DNA from: JAFALK01 sp042701975
GTDB lineage: Bacteria > Pseudomonadota > Gammaproteobacteria > Burkholderiales > Burkholderiaceae_C
Direction of reading: 5' to 3'
Assembly: GCA_042701975.1 (NCBI GenBank)
Contig: CP170561.1
Span: 4,154,001 to 4,218,000, forward strand
Length of the DNA: 64,000 nt
Shown here: piece after piece, positions 61,873 to 64,000 of the stretch
How the letters are laid out: each line of letters starts with the position of its first letter
How positions within the stretch are numbered: the stretch's first letter is position 1
Position numbers and translations under genes: made by a program
Notes under the pieces: model-generated
The model's database searches: none
What the model saw: only the letters and a program-made list of their open reading frames with translations
Told to the model about the DNA's origin: nothing

Positions 61873-63414
61873 TCAGGCCTGGACGACGGGGATGGCCACC
61901 GTCTTGCCGCTGGCGATGCGTTCCTTCCATTCGGCCGGGCCGGTGATGTGGGCGCTGGTGCCGCCCGCATCCACAGCCACGGTCACGGGCATGTCGACCA
62001 CGTCGAACTCGTAGATGGCTTCCATGCCCAGGTCCTCGAAGCCGACGACCTTGGCCTGCTTGATCGCCTTGCTGACGAGGTAGGCGGCGCCACCGACGGC
62101 CATCAGGTAGGCCGACTTGTTGTCCTTGATCGCCTCGATGGCGACCGGGCCGCGCTCGCTCTTGCCGATCATGGAGATCAGGCCGGTCTTCTCCAGCATC
62201 ATGCGGGTGAACTTGTCCATGCGCGTGGCGGTGGTCGGGCCGGCCGGGCCGACCACCTCATCGCGCACCGGATCGACCGGGCCGACGTAGTAGATGACGC
62301 GGTTGCTGAAGTCCACGGGCAGCTTCTCGCCCTTGGCCAGCATGTCGTTGATGCGCTTGTGGGCGGCGTCGCGACCGGTCAGCATCTTGCCGTTGAGCAG
62401 GATGGTCTCGCCGGCCTTCCAGCTGGCTACTTCCTCGCGGGTGAGCGTGTTGAGGTCGACGCGCTTGCTCTTGTTGTAGTCGGGCGCCCAGGTCACGTCG
62501 GGCCACAGGTCCAGGCTCGGAGCCTCGATGAAGCTCGGGCCGGAGCCGTCCAGCACGAAGTGGGCGTGGCGGGTGGCGGCGCAGTTGGGGATCATGGCCA
62601 CGGGCTTGCTGGCCGCGTGGGTCGGGTAGGTCTTGATCTTGACGTCCAGCACGGTGGTGAGGCCACCCAGGCCCTGGGCGCCGATGCCCAGCGCGTTGAC
62701 CTTTTCGTAGAGCTCGATGCGCAGCTCTTCCAGCTTGTTTTGCGGCCCGCGCTGCAGCAGGTCGTACATGTCGATGTCGTCCATCAGCGATTCCTTGGCC
62801 AGCAGCATCGCCTTCTCGGCCGTGCCGCCGACGCCGATGCCCAGCATGCCCGGCGGACACCAGCCCGCGCCCATCTGCGGCACGGTCTTGAGCACCCAGT
62901 CCACGAGATCGTCGCTGGGGTTCATCATCACAAACTTGCTCTTGTTCTCAGAGCCACCACCCTTGGCGGCCACCGTCACGTCGACCGTATCGCCGGGCAC
63001 GATGCTCGTGAAGATCACGGCCGGCGTGTTGTCCTTGGTGTTCTTGCGGGCAAAGATCGGATCGTCCAGCACCGAGGCGCGCAGCTTGTTGTCCTCGAAG
63101 TTGTAGGCACGGCGCACGCCTTCGTTGATGGCGTCCTCCAGCGAGCCCGGGAAGCCCTCGAAGCGCACGTTCATGCCGATCTTCAGGAACACGTTGGCGA
63201 TGCCCGTGTCCTGGCAGATCGGGCGGTGGCCCGTGGCGCTCATGCGCGAGTTGGTCAGGATCTGCGCGATCGCATCCTTGGCCGCCGCTGACTGCTCGCG
63301 CTCATAGGCACGCGCCAGGTGGGCGATGTAGTCGGACGGGTGGTAGTAGGAGATGAACTGGAAGGCGGAGGCGACGCTCTCGACGAGGTCGTTGTAGCGG
63401 ATGGTGGTCGTCAT
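61873..63414 (-). CDS. Fumarate hydratase, class I
   Basis: Oxygen-sensitive [4Fe-4S] fumarase (EC 4.2.1.2) of the citric acid cycle; 513 aa. The cluster ligands are Cys in RPICQDTG (about 66), Cys in the IPNCAATRH region (about 278), and Cys in GAGWCPPG (about 184) which is a further conserved position. GPTTATRMDKFT and DAGGTSAHITGP near the C-terminus are family blocks. Confidence 0.94.
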   Translation of the reverse strand: MTTTIRYNDLVESVASAFQFISYYHPSDYIAHLARAYEREQSAAAKDAIAQILTNSRMSATGHRPICQDTGIANVFLKIGMNVRFEGFPGSLEDAINEGVRRAYNFEDNKLRASVLDDPIFARKNTKDNTPAVIFTSIVPGDTVDVTVAAKGGGSENKSKFVMMNPSDDLVDWVLKTVPQMGAGWCPPGMLGIGVGGTAEKAMLLAKESLMDDIDMYDLLQRGPQNKLEELRIELYEKVNALGIGAQGLGGLTTVLDVKIKTYPTHAASKPVAMIPNCAATRHAHFVLDGSGPSFIEAPSLDLWPDVTWAPDYNKSKRVDLNTLTREEVASWKAGETILLNGKMLTGRDAAHKRINDMLAKGEKLPVDFSNRVIYYVGPVDPVRDEVVGPAGPTTATRMDKFTRMMLEKTGLISMIGKSERGPVAIEAIKDNKSAYLMAVGGAAYLVSKAIKQAKVVGFEDLGMEAIYEFDVVDMPVTVAVDAGGTSAHITGPAEWKERIASGKTVAIPVVQA

Positions 63415-63441
63415 GGCGTTCGTTCAGGTGTGCAAGGTCGG

Positions 63442-63456
63442 GCGGGATTATCCCGC
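63442..63456. promoter_or_regulatory. Perfect inverted repeat upstream of the fumarase gene
   Basis: GCGGGA-TTA-TCCCGC lies 28-42 nt upstream of the fumarase start codon. It may be an operator or a 5'-leader hairpin. No gene was seen in 63415-63586. Confidence 0.3.
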
Positions 63457-63586
63457 AGTGCACAAGCACGGCGCGCCGCGGCATCTGAAGCACCCGCAAA
63501 CAGGTTTGTGCAAACTGCGTCGAAGTTCTTTACAAACAAGGCCAAATATGTCCGCAAGGTTACGGAAATCGCATGTAAGGCATTGA

Positions 63587-64000
63587 GTACGCGGCAGATT
63601 TCAAATCTTCCAGACCGGCGCTTCGACCTTCGTCTCGACCGACGGCACCGTCAACAACAACCTGGTCAACACCTGGGATTCGTCGCTGGGCGCGATGAAG
63701 ACCTTCCTGGCGGCAACCAGATGGTCTTCTTCAACAACAACCAGGTCAATTCCGGCGCAGGCTCACTGCAAAGCCTGGCCGCTTGGGGCCAGATCTGGAT
63801 CACCAACTCGGCCGGCAATCTGGTGGCCAACAGCGTCTACGACTTCAGCAACAGCAAGGGCAAGTACGACCTGTTCACGCGGGGCGGCGGCGGCACCTTC
63901 ATGGGCGACCTGACGGGCTACACCTCGGCCGGCATCGGTGTTCCGCTGGCCGGCAACAACGCCAGTACGGACTACGTGCTCTCAGGCGGTGCCATCTGCC
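63587..64000 (+). pseudogene. Secreted PEP-CTERM-like protein, broken, runs off the window
   Basis: A frame open from 63587 without a start codon reads FQTGASTFVSTDGTVNNN and TWDSSLGAMKTFL up to 63709. The sense then continues in another frame from 63712 (GNQMVFFNNNQVNSGAG, LAAWGQIWITNSAGNLVAN, YDLFTRGGGGTFMGD, STDYVLSGGAIC) to the window edge. One base is missing near 63709-63712. The pattern resembles secreted proteins that end in a PEP-CTERM sorting signal, but that C-terminus lies outside the window. The 5' end and signal peptide are absent. Confidence 0.6.

Noticed and set aside
61219..63291. A 690-codon plus-strand frame opposite DUF1624 and fumarase
   Set aside because: Shadow of two real genes.

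Overview
The window is GC-rich and densely coding. Its gene families suggest a betaproteobacterium of the order Burkholderiales, possibly the Roseateles/Mitsuaria/Rubrivivax group; this is an inference, since no rRNA or other marker gene is present. No tRNA, rRNA, CRISPR array, insertion sequence or prophage was seen.

Region 1 (1-27,533, + strand) is a hemicellulose utilisation locus that reads as one 18-gene operon, with most neighbours overlapping by 1-4 nt or separated by only a few bases. It holds xylose isomerase, a TonB-dependent outer-membrane receptor, a GH35 beta-galactosidase-like protein, a GH74 xyloglucanase, a GH95 fucosidase fused to a sandwich domain and an SGNH esterase, a cytoplasmic GH1 beta-glucosidase, a LacI-family regulator, a GPH-type sugar transporter, GH43, GH39, dgoK and dgoA, an arabinose/galactose-type ABC importer (araFGH-like), an SDR sugar dehydrogenase, a GH5 endoglucanase and a GH51 arabinofuranosidase. 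Together they would cut (fucogalacto/arabino)xyloglucan and related xylans outside the inner membrane, import the products, and send xylose, galactose and arabinose into central metabolism. A strong hairpin terminator after the receptor gene probably sets a step in expression. A LacI-type palindrome overlaps the only good promoter element upstream.

Region 2 (27,600-40,600) is ordinary mixed chromosome: secreted proteins of unknown function (one frameshifted), a polysaccharide deacetylase, small NPYAPP membrane proteins, a class I amidotransferase, a YbdK-type carboxylate-amine ligase, a Kef-type antiporter, an AmpG-like MFS protein, a TolC-like channel, RidA, a Tat-exported amidohydrolase, a VOC protein and a TPR protein.

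Region 3 (about 40,600-42,850, - strand) differs in character. It has short, mostly unrecognised genes all in one orientation, each starting 10-18 nt after a core-site-like sequence, with one convincing attC recombination site and several decayed ones. One cassette is arr (rifampin ADP-ribosyltransferase). No integrase gene is present, so this looks like a decayed cassette array lacking an integrase.

Region 4 (42,855-48,387, - strand) encodes a type I secretion adaptor and ABC transporter followed upstream by an O-GlcNAc-transferase-like protein; the matching outer-membrane channel may be the TolC-like gene at 36-37.5 kb. Region 5 (48,600-63,414) carries a hydroxyacid dehydrogenase with a split chromate-type transporter, a TctDE-like two-component system divergent from an NMT1-type ABC importer, a 7TMR-DISM diguanylate cyclase, upp, an rRNA/tRNA methyltransferase (rlmB-like), a DUF1624 membrane protein and class I fumarase. 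The right edge holds the remains of a gene for a secreted, PEP-CTERM-like protein that lacks its 5' end and has a frameshift.
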